This document shows positions 43,492 through 52,669 of a DNA stretch of 64,000 bases, one piece after another. The stretch spans positions 37,817 through 101,816 of the forward strand of contig JAKVCD010000018.1 of assembly GCA_022446815.1 (NCBI GenBank), in the 5' to 3' direction. The translations under genes were made by a program, and so were the position numbers. The DNA is from Planctomycetota bacterium (GTDB taxonomy: Bacteria; Planctomycetota; UBA1135; GCA-002686595). The notes beneath the pieces were generated by a model, which searched no databases, had not been told where the DNA came from, and worked only from the letters and a program-made list of their open reading frames with translations. How positions within the stretch are numbered: position 1 is the stretch's first letter; each line of letters begins with the position of its first letter.

Positions 43492-46111
43492 GCTCTTCCT
43501 CTCTGTCTCTGCGCTCATTGGTTGCGTGAACGATGGGCCCTATGTCGTCGATCACCTCTCGCTCCCCGAGGGAGAGGTGGTCGAGGTCGGCGGCTTGGCG
43601 TTCCTGCCGGACGGCGCGCTGCTCGCTAGTACGCGTCGAGGACGGATATGGAGGATCGAAGGGGCCCTCGCGGAGGACCCTCGTGAGGCGCGCTTCCACC
43701 TGTGGATGGAGGGCCTGCAGGAGGGCCTCGGGCTCGCGACGGTCGGTGAAGAGGTCTTCGTTCTGCAGCGCGGCGAGCTCTCTAAGGTCTCTGACGAGGA
43801 CGGTGACGGGCTCGCAGATCGGCTCGAGACGATCTCTAACGACTGGGGTCTCTCGGGCAACTATCACGAGTTCGCCTTCGGCTTGCCGCGAGATCCCGCG
43901 GGGAACTTCTATGCCAGCTTGAACGTGGGCTTCTGGAGCCCTGAGTGGTGGCACGGTCAATCCAAGGTGCCTTACAGAGGCTGGGCGCTGAAGATCGCGC
44001 CGGATGGGACGACGACTCCCTTCGCGAAGGGGCTTCGCAGCCCATGCGGTCTCGGAGTGAACGCCGCTGGTGACATCTTTGCGACGGACAACCAAGGCGA
44101 CTGGATGCCGGTCTGTCCTATCTACCACCTCGTCGAAGACCGCTTCTATGGTCACCCGGCCAGCTTGAACTGGACCGAGGCGTATCGTGACGCAGGCGTG
44201 CACCCGAGCGACACGATCCCTGTTGGCCTAGAGCGCGCGCCTGCCGCTGTCTGGCTGCCCTATAAGTGGTCGCGCTCAACGGGGAACCTCGTGCACGATG
44301 GCACGGGGGGCAAGTTTGGCCCCTTCCAAGATCAGCTCTTCGTGGCCGAGCTCACAAACGGCCGCGTCTTGCGTGTCCAACTTGAGAAGGTGCGCGGCGA
44401 ATACCAGGGCGCGTGCTTCCGCTTTCAAGATCGTGTGGGGAGCGCGTGTCGCGTTGTCTTCGGACCCGACGGGACCCTCTTCTGCGGGCTGACGAATCGC
44501 GGCTGGGGTGGGTTGGCGCCTAGCCACGGCATCGCGCGAGTGCGCTGGACGGGCGAGGTCCCCATGGAGATGGAGCGAGTGCACCTCCTCCAGTCGGGCT
44601 TCGAGGTGACCTTCACGCACCCGGTTGAAGGCGTGGTCTCCCCCGAGCAGGTCGTGCTCACCCAGTACGACTACGACTATTGGTGGGAGTACGGCTCACC
44701 TGAGCGTGGGACGAAGACCGTCGAGGTGCTCTCGACTGCTCTCTGTGAGGACAAGCGCACCCTCACGATCCAGACCGCTGGGCTCACCCCCGCGATGTGC
44801 GCCCGCTGCGTCTTGAAAGACGTCAAGTCAGCAGAGGGCGCTCCGCTCAGGAACGCTGAGTTCAGCTACACGATCAACCAACTCCCCGAGGGCGAGCTCA
44901 CGACAGAGCATGTCGCGAAGCTAGTACCACCGCCGCCTGGCCGTGAGGGCGAGGGGCAGGGGTGGCTGCAGCTCTCTTATGGCGACGCGCTCGACGTGTT
45001 CAAGCATGACGGATGGGGGCTTTGTGAGCCTGTCGTCCAGCCCGAGCAGCGCGGCTCTTTCCGCATCGAGGAGGGAGACTCCGCGATCGTGAACCTAGGT
45101 GATAGCCCGGCCGAGCTCCTCTCAGAGATGGAGTTCGGTGACTGCGAGGTGGAGTTGCACTTCATGCTGCCGCCGGGCGGTGACAGCGGCGTGTATCTGC
45201 AGGGTCGATACGAGGTGCAGCTCTCGGACTCGGCAGGCTCTAGCGACCTCGTGCCCGAGGCCTGCGGCGGAGTCTACGCGGGGCCTGAGTGGGAGGGCAG
45301 CTCGCCCTTGGCTAGTGCCTACAGCGGCGTCGGGATCTGGCATGAGATGAAGATCAATTTTCAGGCGCCTCGCTTCGCGCCCGATGGACGCAAGCTCGAG
45401 AACGCGCGCATCAACGAGGTCTGGCTCGACGACGTCCTCGTGCAGGAGGGCGTCGAACTCACGGGGCCCACCTTTGGCGGCTGGGAAGGAGAGGTCGCTA
45501 CGGGGCCGCTCCGGATTCAGGGGAACGCGACGCAGGTCGCGCTGCGTGGTGTCAAGGTGAAGCCGGTGCCGCCGCGCTGGGATCCCGATGGCTGGGATGT
45601 GATCTTTGACGGGGGCTCGATCGACGACTGGAAGATCTCGGACGACGGCTTCTGGGAGCTCGACGATGACGGCAACCTCGTCGGCGAGGGTGGCGTCAGT
45701 CACATCTTTAGCCCACGTGATGACTACGATGACTTCGAGCTGCGCGCGCGGATGAAGATCTCGGACGGTGGGAACTCAGGGCTGTACTTCAGGACCAGAT
45801 ACGGCGCTGGCTGGCCCAGCGGCTACGAGGCGCAGGTCAACAGCACCTTCCCAGACCCTCAGAAGACTGGAAGCCTCTATGACATCGCGCCGATCCGCGC
45901 CTCACTGGTCGCGCCCGACACTTGGTTCGACTACGGGATCCGCTGCGTGGACACGGACGTTGGCACCCACATTATGATCACGATCAACGGCGTCGTCGTC
46001 ACAGACGTGATCGACGCCGAGCGCCGGCATAAGTCAGGACACTTCGCCATCCAACAGCACCATGACGGCTCCGTCATCTCTGTCCGTCGGATGGAGGTGC
46101 GGGAGCTATAA
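43478..46111 (+). CDS. PQQ/sorbosone dehydrogenase-like beta-propeller with two DUF1080 domains
   Basis: 877 residues. A short N-terminal hydrophobic segment (LFLSVSALIGC) resembles a lipobox without the usual basic start. Residues ~35-345 are a beta-propeller of the glucose/sorbosone dehydrogenase type (PDGTLFCGLTNRGWGG, KGLRSPCGLGVNAAGDIFATDNQGD). Two DUF1080 (3-keto-disaccharide hydrolase/LamG-like) domains follow: about 505-690 and 705-877 (IFDGGSIDDWKIS, GNSGLYFRTR, HFAIQQHHDGSVISVRRMEV). Combined oxidation of a sugar to the 3-keto form and its cleavage is a recognised theme for DUF1080 proteins, so this may be a sugar-oxidising and cleaving protein. The cytochrome is encoded just upstream with 14-base overlap. 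Confidence 0.75.
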   Translation: MGTSELFLSVSALIGCVNDGPYVVDHLSLPEGEVVEVGGLAFLPDGALLASTRRGRIWRIEGALAEDPREARFHLWMEGLQEGLGLATVGEEVFVLQRGELSKVSDEDGDGLADRLETISNDWGLSGNYHEFAFGLPRDPAGNFYASLNVGFWSPEWWHGQSKVPYRGWALKIAPDGTTTPFAKGLRSPCGLGVNAAGDIFATDNQGDWMPVCPIYHLVEDRFYGHPASLNWTEAYRDAGVHPSDTIPVGLERAPAAVWLPYKWSRSTGNLVHDGTGGKFGPFQDQLFVAELTNGRVLRVQLEKVRGEYQGACFRFQDRVGSACRVVFGPDGTLFCGLTNRGWGGLAPSHGIARVRWTGEVPMEMERVHLLQSGFEVTFTHPVEGVVSPEQVVLTQYDYDYWWEYGSPERGTKTVEVLSTALCEDKRTLTIQTAGLTPAMCARCVLKDVKSAEGAPLRNAEFSYTINQLPEGELTTEHVAKLVPPPPGREGEGQGWLQLSYGDALDVFKHDGWGLCEPVVQPEQRGSFRIEEGDSAIVNLGDSPAELLSEMEFGDCEVELHFMLPPGGDSGVYLQGRYEVQLSDSAGSSDLVPEACGGVYAGPEWEGSSPLASAYSGVGIWHEMKINFQAPRFAPDGRKLENARINEVWLDDVLVQEGVELTGPTFGGWEGEVATGPLRIQGNATQVALRGVKVKPVPPRWDPDGWDVIFDGGSIDDWKISDDGFWELDDDGNLVGEGGVSHIFSPRDDYDDFELRARMKISDGGNSGLYFRTRYGAGWPSGYEAQVNSTFPDPQKTGSLYDIAPIRASLVAPDTWFDYGIRCVDTDVGTHIMITINGVVVTDVIDAERRHKSGHFAIQQHHDGSVISVRRMEVREL

Positions 46112-46122
46112 CCACAGATGAG

Positions 46123-47298
46123 ATGCTAGAGACCCCCAAGAGCCTCAGTCCCACAGCGCGCGTCCTCATGGGGCCTGGCCCTTCTCCGACGGCGCCGAGC
46201 GTTTACGAAGCGCTCGCGAAGCCGACCCTCGGGCACCTCGACCCTGAGTTTCTCGAGGTGATGGACGAGATCCGCGATATGCAGCGCGCGGTGATGGGGA
46301 CCGAGAACGAACTCACCATGCCCATGTCAGGGACTGGCTCCTCAGGGATGGAGACCTGCATGGTGAACCTGATTGAGCCGGGAGACAAAGTGCTCGTCGG
46401 TGTCAACGGGGTGTTCGGCACGCGCATGGTCGATGTCGCGCGTCGTGCCGGGGCGCAGGTTACGGAGGCGCAAAGCGAGTGGGGGCGCGCGCTAGACGCG
46501 GAGCTCTTGCGTGAGGCCGCGGGAGGAGAGCAGCACAAGCTCGTCTGCGTCGTGCATGCAGAGACCTCGACAGGGGTGCTCCAAGAGGTCGGCCCTGTCC
46601 GTGAGGTCGCTGACGAGCTCGGCGCGATGTTGCTCCTTGACTGCGTCACTTCGATGGGCGGCCTGCGTGTGTCTCTAGATGAGTGGGGTGTCGACGCGGC
46701 CTACTCAGGAACGCAGAAGTGCCTCGGCTGCCCGCCTGGGCTCTCACCCGTCAGCTTCAGCGAGCGAGCCCAGGCGGCGGTCAAGGCCCGCCCTCACGCC
46801 GTCCAGTCTTGGTATCTCGACCTCTCGATGATCGCGAACTACTGGGGCTCTGAACGCTCCTACCACCACACAGCGCCGATCAACATGCTCTATGGCCTGC
46901 ATGAGGCTCTGCGCCTCGTGCTCGAAGAGGGGATCGAGGCGCGCGAGGCGCGCCACCGACTCCATAGCGCCGCGCTCGTAAAAGGCTTAGAGGCCATGGG
47001 GCTCTCTCCGCGAGTGCCAGAGGGGGAGCGTTTACCACCTTTGACGGCTGTGAGCGTCCCAGACGGCGTAGACGACGCAGCCGTCCGTGCCCACCTCTTG
47101 ACGCATCACAACCTAGAGATCGGTGGCGGCTTGGGCCCGATGAAGGGCAACACTTGGCGGATCGGTCTCATGGGGGCAGGCGCTCGCCGCGAGAACGTCG
47201 AGCTCTGTCTCGCTGCGCTGCACGACGCGATGAGCGCTCAGGGCGTAACGCCGGCGGGAGATGGGGTCTCGGCTGCAAAGGCGGTCTACTCCGAGTAG
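46123..47298 (+). CDS. Alanine-glyoxylate / serine-pyruvate aminotransferase family protein
   Basis: 391 residues. MGPGPSPTAPSV and HLDPEFLEVMDEI open the fold; SGTGSSGMETCMVN contacts the cofactor phosphate; DCVTSMGG precedes the PLP lysine in SGTQKCLGCPPG (Lys near residue 198). This is a fold-type I, class V aminotransferase that moves the amino group between glyoxylate/pyruvate and Ala/Ser. It starts 11 bases after the propeller gene, with a GATGAG ribosome site, so may be co-transcribed. Donor and acceptor cannot be fixed from sequence. The C-terminus runs to the CDF transporter start. Confidence 0.88.
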   Translation: MLETPKSLSPTARVLMGPGPSPTAPSVYEALAKPTLGHLDPEFLEVMDEIRDMQRAVMGTENELTMPMSGTGSSGMETCMVNLIEPGDKVLVGVNGVFGTRMVDVARRAGAQVTEAQSEWGRALDAELLREAAGGEQHKLVCVVHAETSTGVLQEVGPVREVADELGAMLLLDCVTSMGGLRVSLDEWGVDAAYSGTQKCLGCPPGLSPVSFSERAQAAVKARPHAVQSWYLDLSMIANYWGSERSYHHTAPINMLYGLHEALRLVLEEGIEAREARHRLHSAALVKGLEAMGLSPRVPEGERLPPLTAVSVPDGVDDAAVRAHLLTHHNLEIGGGLGPMKGNTWRIGLMGAGARRENVELCLAALHDAMSAQGVTPAGDGVSAAKAVYSE

Positions 47299-47308
47299 CA
47301 TCTCCTCC

Positions 47309-48295
47309 ATGGCTGACAGTTCGAAGACCTCAGTCCTCGCTGCCATCGGCGGCAACAGCTTCATCTTCGTGGCGAAGAGCGTTGGGTTCGTCGTGACGGG
47401 CTCTGCCGCGATGCTCTCCGAGGCGATCCACACCGCCGCGGACCTCTTAAATCAGATCCTGCTCTTCATCGGGATCACCCGCTCGGAGCGCGAAGCAGAC
47501 GAGGAGTTTCCCGTCGGTTATGGCAGAGAGCGTTACATCTGGGCTCTCATCAGCGCCGTCGGGATCTTCTTCCTCGGCTGTGGTGTGACCCTCTACCACG
47601 GTATCTCGGGCCTCTTTCATCCGCACGAGCTCGAGAGTCCTGAGTGGGCCATTGGCGTCCTGACGCTCTCCTTCGTGATCGAGTACGTGGTCTTGGTGGT
47701 CGCATACCGCGGGCTGAAGAAGGAGGCCGCGGGCAAGCCCTTCTTAAAGTACGTCCGCTACGAGGCTGACCCCTCTGCTGCGGCGGTCTTGATGGAGGAC
47801 GCTGCCGCATGTCTAGGCGTCCTCTTCGCCCTCGCTTCACTCGGCCTCACGACTTGGACGGGCGCGCTCTATTGGGACTCGATCGGTTCGATCGCGATCG
47901 GCTTGCTCTTAGGGGTCGTCGCGATCGTTCTCATGGTGAGGAATCATCAGCTCTTGATGGGGCCCGCTGTCCCTGCAGATGTACGGCAGACCATTCATCG
48001 TGTCTTGCGCGCGCACCCCACGGTGGAGCGAGTGGTCACGCTACGAGCGAACGTCATCGACCTCGACCGCTATGACATCACCGCGACGGTGGACTTCGAG
48101 GGACCAAAGATCGCGGAGCGAATCGAAGAGAAGCTCGCTCATGCGCTCAAGACCTCAGAGACCGACCCGAAGGCGCTCGCTGTAGAGATCACGGAGGACG
48201 TCCTCGCCGCGGTCGGAGCAGAGATCGATCGCATCGAAGAGGCGATCCGTGAAAAGGTGCCTGAGGCAGTCCACCTCGACATTGAGGCGGACTGA
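47309..48295 (+). CDS. Cation diffusion facilitator family transporter (ZnT9-like)
   Basis: 328 residues from ATG at 47309; a longer open frame overlaps the previous gene. Six membrane helices fill residues ~10-215. The metal site has AIHTAADL (HxxxD, helix 2) and LMEDAAACLG in helix 5, where the usual His is Glu; the same change is seen in the ZnT9-like branch. The C-terminal domain (from ~220, RVVTLRANVIDLDRYDITATVDFEG) resembles the CDF cytoplasmic ferredoxin-like fold. It exports divalent cations, metal unknown. It is followed after 2 bases by the GGCT gene. Confidence 0.85.
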   Translation: MADSSKTSVLAAIGGNSFIFVAKSVGFVVTGSAAMLSEAIHTAADLLNQILLFIGITRSEREADEEFPVGYGRERYIWALISAVGIFFLGCGVTLYHGISGLFHPHELESPEWAIGVLTLSFVIEYVVLVVAYRGLKKEAAGKPFLKYVRYEADPSAAAVLMEDAAACLGVLFALASLGLTTWTGALYWDSIGSIAIGLLLGVVAIVLMVRNHQLLMGPAVPADVRQTIHRVLRAHPTVERVVTLRANVIDLDRYDITATVDFEGPKIAERIEEKLAHALKTSETDPKALAVEITEDVLAAVGAEIDRIEEAIREKVPEAVHLDIEAD

Positions 48296-48297
48296 GG

Positions 48298-49161
48298 GTG
48301 CTCTACTTCGGGTACGGCTCGAACCTCTGCGCGAGAGATTGGCGAGAGTGGTGCGATCGGCATGGACACGATGGGAGCGGGCTGCGCTTCCAGAGACGCG
48401 CCTGGCTCCCTGGGCACGAGCTTGCCTTCAACTATGACTCTGCTGCACGAGGCGGTGGTGCATTAGATGTGGTCGAGCGCTTCGGCCAAGCGGCCCCTGG
48501 CGCTCTCTTCGAGGTGGACACCGCGGCTAAGGCTGCGCTCGATGCGAAAGAGGGCGCGCCGCACGTCTACGAGGAGAAGGCAGTCACCGTGTTGGATGAA
48601 CATGGCGGTGCGCACGAGGCCATCACCTATGTCGTCACAGAGACGCATCGCAGTGATCATGTTGAGCCTGCGCCGGGATATGCGGAGCTCGTCGCTGAAG
48701 GGAGCGAAGAGTACGGAGTGAACACGCGCATGCTGAAGGCCGCGTGGCGTGGCAAGCCGCCTTCATGGGAGATCCCTAGCGTCTTTGTGTACGGCTCCCT
48801 CCGAACTGGTGAGTACAACCACGGATGGCTTCAGCGTGAGGGGGGGATTGAGTTGAAAGGGATCGGGACGACCCCAGGCGTCTTGTATGACTGCGGCTCT
48901 TGGCCCGCGATGGTGACGTCTGAGGGGACCGAGCGAGTTACGGGTGAGCTCTGGAGGTGTACTTCACCTAACGCAACGCTCGAGACCTTGGATGAGCTCG
49001 AGGGCTTTGAAGGGTGGCAGCAGGAGGGCTCCCTCTTCTTACGAGGGCTCTGCATGGCGCGAATGAGCTGCGGCGGCGAGGTCCTCGCATGGACCTACCG
49101 CTATGCGGGTGGCTCCTGCGCTGGCGAGCTGCTCCCCGCCGGCGACTGGGCGTCACGTTGA
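48298..49161 (+). CDS. Tandem gamma-glutamylcyclotransferase-like (GGCT/AIG2) protein
   Basis: 287 residues from GTG at 48298, 2 bases after the CDF stop. Two GGCT-like folds are joined. The first opens FGYGSNLCARDW (residues 4-15) with the YGSN motif. The second opens FVYGSLRTGEYNHGW (about 162-176), the YGSLR form, and continues with LDELEGFEGWQQ. A catalytic Glu is plausible in both (EKAVTVLDE region; EGFE). Enzymes of this fold convert gamma-glutamyl-amino acids or amines to 5-oxoproline. The double-domain form is uncommon. The 3' end overlaps the opposite DUF2339 gene by 9 bases. Confidence 0.78.
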   Translation: MLYFGYGSNLCARDWREWCDRHGHDGSGLRFQRRAWLPGHELAFNYDSAARGGGALDVVERFGQAAPGALFEVDTAAKAALDAKEGAPHVYEEKAVTVLDEHGGAHEAITYVVTETHRSDHVEPAPGYAELVAEGSEEYGVNTRMLKAAWRGKPPSWEIPSVFVYGSLRTGEYNHGWLQREGGIELKGIGTTPGVLYDCGSWPAMVTSEGTERVTGELWRCTSPNATLETLDELEGFEGWQQEGSLFLRGLCMARMSCGGEVLAWTYRYAGGSCAGELLPAGDWASR

Positions 49162-52131
49162 GGCCTCAGCCTCATCCGTCTTCTTGAAGACGAAGCGCGA
49201 GTAGAAGAGCGAGACGAGGATCAGGCAGATCGCGAGGCCAAGGAAGGAGCCGACTCGCTGTAGACCTTCTAGGTTCCCGAGGTCGAAGAGGAAGACCTTG
49301 ACGATCGTAGCGAAGAGGAAGGCGAGCGAGGCCCATCGCATGGCTGCGACGCCGCGGCGCGCACCGAGCGCGAGCAGGGAGAAGGAGTAGAGCGCCCAGG
49401 AGAGCGAGAGGACTAGGTCTCTGTTCAGATCCGCGGAGCTGATATCGAGGTAGTCACCGTCGCTGTATCCGTTGATGAGCAGCAGGTTGAGCCACGAGAA
49501 GCTGATGAGACAAGCGCCCGCGCCCGTCAGAGCCTTCAAGTATTTAGAGGCTTCGCTGTCTAGCTTGGCCATCAAGGATCCGTCGCTCATGACGAAGAGG
49601 GTCGAGAGCAAGGCGACGCCAAACACGTAGCTGATCCAGTTGATGACGAGGTTCTCTTGCCTCAAGAGATCTTCGAGATGGAAGGGGATGAAGCAGAGGA
49701 AGACGCTGACGATGAACACTGCGAAGTGCGCGCTGATGCTTGTGGCGGCGCTCTCGCGGAGCTTAGCGACGAGCGCTGCCGAAGCTGCGGCGATGCTCAA
49801 GCCGATGAGGAGCCACAGTGTGTCCGCCGTAGCCAGCAGCTGCAGGTGGAACATCCGGAGCTCAGCGGGGATCGCGAATCCAAGGAGGGCTCCCGCGATG
49901 AGGAGGTAAGAGGTCTTCGCCCGCTTCATCTCAGCCTCTACATCATCCCCGACGAGCTTGTAAGCGAGTGCGGGGAGAGCTGCGAGCACGATGAACACGA
50001 GGAGCGCTCCGCGGTCGCCGTAGTGGTACTCGTGCAGCGAGAGGATGGAGGAGGCGCCAAGCGCTGGAACAAGCGCCGCGATAAGGCCCGTGGCTCGCGC
50101 CCTCAGCAGCTGCTCCTTAGCTAATAGCGGAGCGAGGGTCGCGATGGCTGTGCCCAGGTAAATCCAGAGCAGCGCTACTGGGATAGACCACTCGCGGCTC
50201 TCATAGAAGCCGGGGTCATTGTGAGAGTAGAAGGCCCAGCAAATCACAGCTGCCGCTGCGCCATAGGCTATGGATGAGCCCGTCCTAGCGGCTCCCCAGG
50301 CTACGATCAGAGCGAGGAGGGAGAGCGCGCCGTAGAAGCTCGGGGGCGTCGCGCTGTACCAATCCTCGTTGAAGAGCAGTGAGGGGGCGCCCGTGAGCAC
50401 GGCAGCTAGCGCGAGGGCGCGCGGTGAGGGGTGGGAATGCCAGCGCAGGGAGGCGCAGAGCAACGCACCTGAGAAGACGGCCACTCCTATCTGGAGCACG
50501 GGAGCGCTGTGGAAGTATGGGTTTCCAGGGTGCACCTGCTGGACGCGGTACATCAGGAATGTGGCCCCTGCTGCGAGGCCGGCCAGCGTAGGCAGCGCAG
50601 GGAGAGATGCACGCGGCAAGATGGTGAGAGCTAGGTGAACGCCTAGTGTGAGCAAGACGCCCCAGAGTGAGAGCCCTACGTCAAATGCGACCGTGTAAGT
50701 GAAGGCAAAGAGGAGGACAACCGAGTAGATGGAGGCGGGGTGCAGTTCTCCGGGATCTCGATCGCCTCGCGTGCGCGCGTCGATGATGGCGATGATGATT
50801 GAGCTCGTGCCAGTGAGGAGGGCGAAGGACGTCAGCGCCGCCTCGTCGAGGGTCCTAGACAAGAGCCAAGTGGAGGCGACGGCAGCGGCAGCGGCCGCGG
50901 CGGCGATAGACATCCCGTGGAGCTCAAGGCGCCTGCCGACATAGGTCGCCGCGCCCGCTAGCAGGGTCGTCACGCAGGTGATCACGAGGAAGTCGTCGCC
51001 GAGCTCTACGAGCTGCGCATAGTAGATGGCGATGGCGAAGGGGATCATGATCCCCGCGATACGGCCGAGCTGCCAGCGCAGGTCCTTGAGGGCGGCCTTC
51101 GGAGAGCCAAGGAAGACAAAGAGGACGCCAAAGAGCCCACAGGCGACGAGCCCAAGTGCAGCCTCCTCTTCGCGCCCGGAGATGAGCCAAAGGACTTGGG
51201 ATGCCGTGGTCCCGAAGAGACCGAGGAGGCCGAGCCACGGCCAGTCTTGGCGCCTGCCGATGGCGAGCAGCGCCATGTCTAAGAGCAGGATGTAGCCGAA
51301 GAGTCCGACCGCGCTCGGCGCTGCGGTCGCGAGGAGCAGCGGAGTAGCGAAGCCGCCGACGAGACCGAAGATCGCGATCAGCTGCGCAGAGTGACGGACA
51401 GCGAGCCAGCAGCATGCGACCGTGACGAGCGCCATCCACCCGAAGCCGACTTGGACTGTGAAGAGGTGGTAGAGCCGGAAGCCCGCCCATGCAGAGGTGT
51501 AGTGGATCACCGCGCCGCTGCCAGCAAGGACGTCAGCGACAACCTTGTAGCCTCTCCCGCGCAGCCTAGCTTGCAAGAGCATGCACAGGGAGCCCGCAGC
51601 GAGGCCTGTCCAGACGCGCGCTTCACGCGTGAACCACCCCTCGTCTATGGCGTACTTGAAGAAGAGGATCGCGGTGAAGAGCAGGACGACGCCGCCTAAG
51701 ATCGCCGCGCCTTGTACGCCGAGGAGCTTCTCCCACTCGATACGTTTCTTCGCCGGTCTCTCTGGTGCGCTCTCCTTGAGCCCCTCTTGTTCGGCGCGCT
51801 TCTCAGGCACTCGCTCGATAGCGGCTCGCTCTGCAGAGCTTGGCTCCTTCACAGCTTCTTCAACAGGAGAGGTCGCCGCGGGCGCGGGGCTCGCGAGCTC
51901 TTCCCTCTCGGCTGTCGCGGGTTCAGCGCTCGCCTCAGGTGCTGTCTCGGGCGGCGCTAGAGGAGCTTGACGCGGCCAGCCATCAGGTCGCTCAGGGGCT
52001 CTCCCCTTTAGCTCTCGGAGTTCTTTCCGGAGCTTTCTGACCTGGACGAAGGAGGTGATCCCGAGGACCGATCCCCCGAAGAGAAGGGAGAGGATCGAGA
52101 AGACGAAGATCGCTATGAAGAAGTCTTCCAT
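49153..52131 (-). CDS. Large multispanning membrane protein, DUF2339
   Basis: 992 residues. One N-terminal helix (5-28), a charged/Glu-Ala-rich linker (about 40-130, APAATSPVEEAVKEPSSAE), then more than 20 hydrophobic segments to the C-terminus. The layout and the segment EWEKLLGVQGAAILGGVVLL match DUF2339 family proteins. Their function is unknown; they are found in many Gram-negative bacteria. Gene composition is balanced and no truncation is seen. It stands alone on the - strand, 85 bases downstream of nothing obvious; the next gene upstream is the selenopeptide gene on the same strand (after 85 bases). Confidence 0.82.
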   Translation of the reverse strand: MEDFFIAIFVFSILSLLFGGSVLGITSFVQVRKLRKELRELKGRAPERPDGWPRQAPLAPPETAPEASAEPATAEREELASPAPAATSPVEEAVKEPSSAERAAIERVPEKRAEQEGLKESAPERPAKKRIEWEKLLGVQGAAILGGVVLLFTAILFFKYAIDEGWFTREARVWTGLAAGSLCMLLQARLRGRGYKVVADVLAGSGAVIHYTSAWAGFRLYHLFTVQVGFGWMALVTVACCWLAVRHSAQLIAIFGLVGGFATPLLLATAAPSAVGLFGYILLLDMALLAIGRRQDWPWLGLLGLFGTTASQVLWLISGREEEAALGLVACGLFGVLFVFLGSPKAALKDLRWQLGRIAGIMIPFAIAIYYAQLVELGDDFLVITCVTTLLAGAATYVGRRLELHGMSIAAAAAAAAVASTWLLSRTLDEAALTSFALLTGTSSIIIAIIDARTRGDRDPGELHPASIYSVVLLFAFTYTVAFDVGLSLWGVLLTLGVHLALTILPRASLPALPTLAGLAAGATFLMYRVQQVHPGNPYFHSAPVLQIGVAVFSGALLCASLRWHSHPSPRALALAAVLTGAPSLLFNEDWYSATPPSFYGALSLLALIVAWGAARTGSSIAYGAAAAVICWAFYSHNDPGFYESREWSIPVALLWIYLGTAIATLAPLLAKEQLLRARATGLIAALVPALGASSILSLHEYHYGDRGALLVFIVLAALPALAYKLVGDDVEAEMKRAKTSYLLIAGALLGFAIPAELRMFHLQLLATADTLWLLIGLSIAAASAALVAKLRESAATSISAHFAVFIVSVFLCFIPFHLEDLLRQENLVINWISYVFGVALLSTLFVMSDGSLMAKLDSEASKYLKALTGAGACLISFSWLNLLLINGYSDGDYLDISSADLNRDLVLSLSWALYSFSLLALGARRGVAAMRWASLAFLFATIVKVFLFDLGNLEGLQRVGSFLGLAICLILVSLFYSRFVFKKTDEAEAST

Positions 52132-52216
52132 ATGGGCTCTGTTGCGCTGCCGACGAGGTCGGGAGGCTGCGCAAGAGCATGACTGCTCGCTCGAATGAAG
52201 TCGAGCGAGTCACTCT

Positions 52217-52669
52217 TCAGAGAGCGTTGATGATGTCTGAGGCCTGTCCAGCGGGGTCGTTCGTCTCAATCGCGCGTTCGATCACACCCTCTGGGCTGAT
52301 CACGTAGGTGATCCTGCGCGGGTAGCCGTCGCTCGCATCTTCGCAAGCCTTGTAGGCCAGGCTGAGTGCGCGGTCTGTGTCGCAGAGCAGGGGATATGGG
52401 AAGTCGAACTTCTCAGCGAAGGCGCGGTTCTCTTCGACAGTGTCGAAGGATGCACCCAAGATGGCGACGTTCTTCTCCGCTAGTTCGTGGGTTCGATCAC
52501 GGAACCCACATCCTTGCTTCGTTCAGCCAGGCGTGTCGGCCTTGGGGAAAAACCAGAGCACGAGGCGCTGCCCCTCGAAGTCGGAGAGGTGGACGGTCTC
52601 TCCTGTGTGGGCTGTGCACGCGAAGTCAGGTGCGGGGTCACCGACAGAGAGCAATTCAGGGTTAGACAT
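52217..52669 (-). CDS. Selenocysteine-containing BCP-type peroxiredoxin (in-frame TGA)
   Basis: 150 residues if TGA at 52523-52525 is read through; an ordinary caller sees just the last ~80. From ATG at 52669 (MSNPELLSVGDPAPDFACTA) the frame is continuous with a single TGA at codon 49. The context WFFPKADTPG-U-TKQGCGFRD matches the peroxiredoxin block FPKxxTPGCTxExCxFRD, so the TGA stands exactly at the peroxidatic cysteine. The resolving Cys54 is retained at the BCP-type spacing (position +5). The C-terminal part (ILGASFDTVEENRAF, FPYPLLCDTD, YVISPEGVIERAI) is normal for the family. Both sides of the TGA remain conserved, which argues against a decayed pseudogene. It reduces peroxides with thiol donors. 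The 22-base-distant hairpin at 52487-52509 fits a bacterial SECIS. A Sec-incorporation machinery must lie elsewhere in the genome. Confidence 0.9.
52487..52509 (-). promoter_or_regulatory. Candidate bacterial SECIS element
   Basis: On the - strand GTGGGTTC-CGTGATC-GAACCCAC forms a perfect 8-bp stem and a 7-base loop, extendable by a U-G pair. It begins 13 bases after the UGA; the loop starts 22 bases after it, inside the 16-37-base range described for bacterial SECIS elements. The loop has G at its second position, as in most known bacterial SECIS loops. The stem is inside the coding sequence. Confidence 0.8.

Noticed and set aside
50880..50910. Alternating GCAGCGGC-like run inside the DUF2339 gene
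   Set aside because: It is an Ala-rich coding stretch of a membrane helix, not an independent repeat element.
52217..52459. The 80-residue frame starting TTG at 52459 as a separate short gene or pseudogene
   Set aside because: It is only the C-terminal part of the peroxiredoxin; the upstream half continues in the same frame through the TGA at 52523-52525 and is fully conserved, so the Sec reading explains it better than a frameshift or decay.
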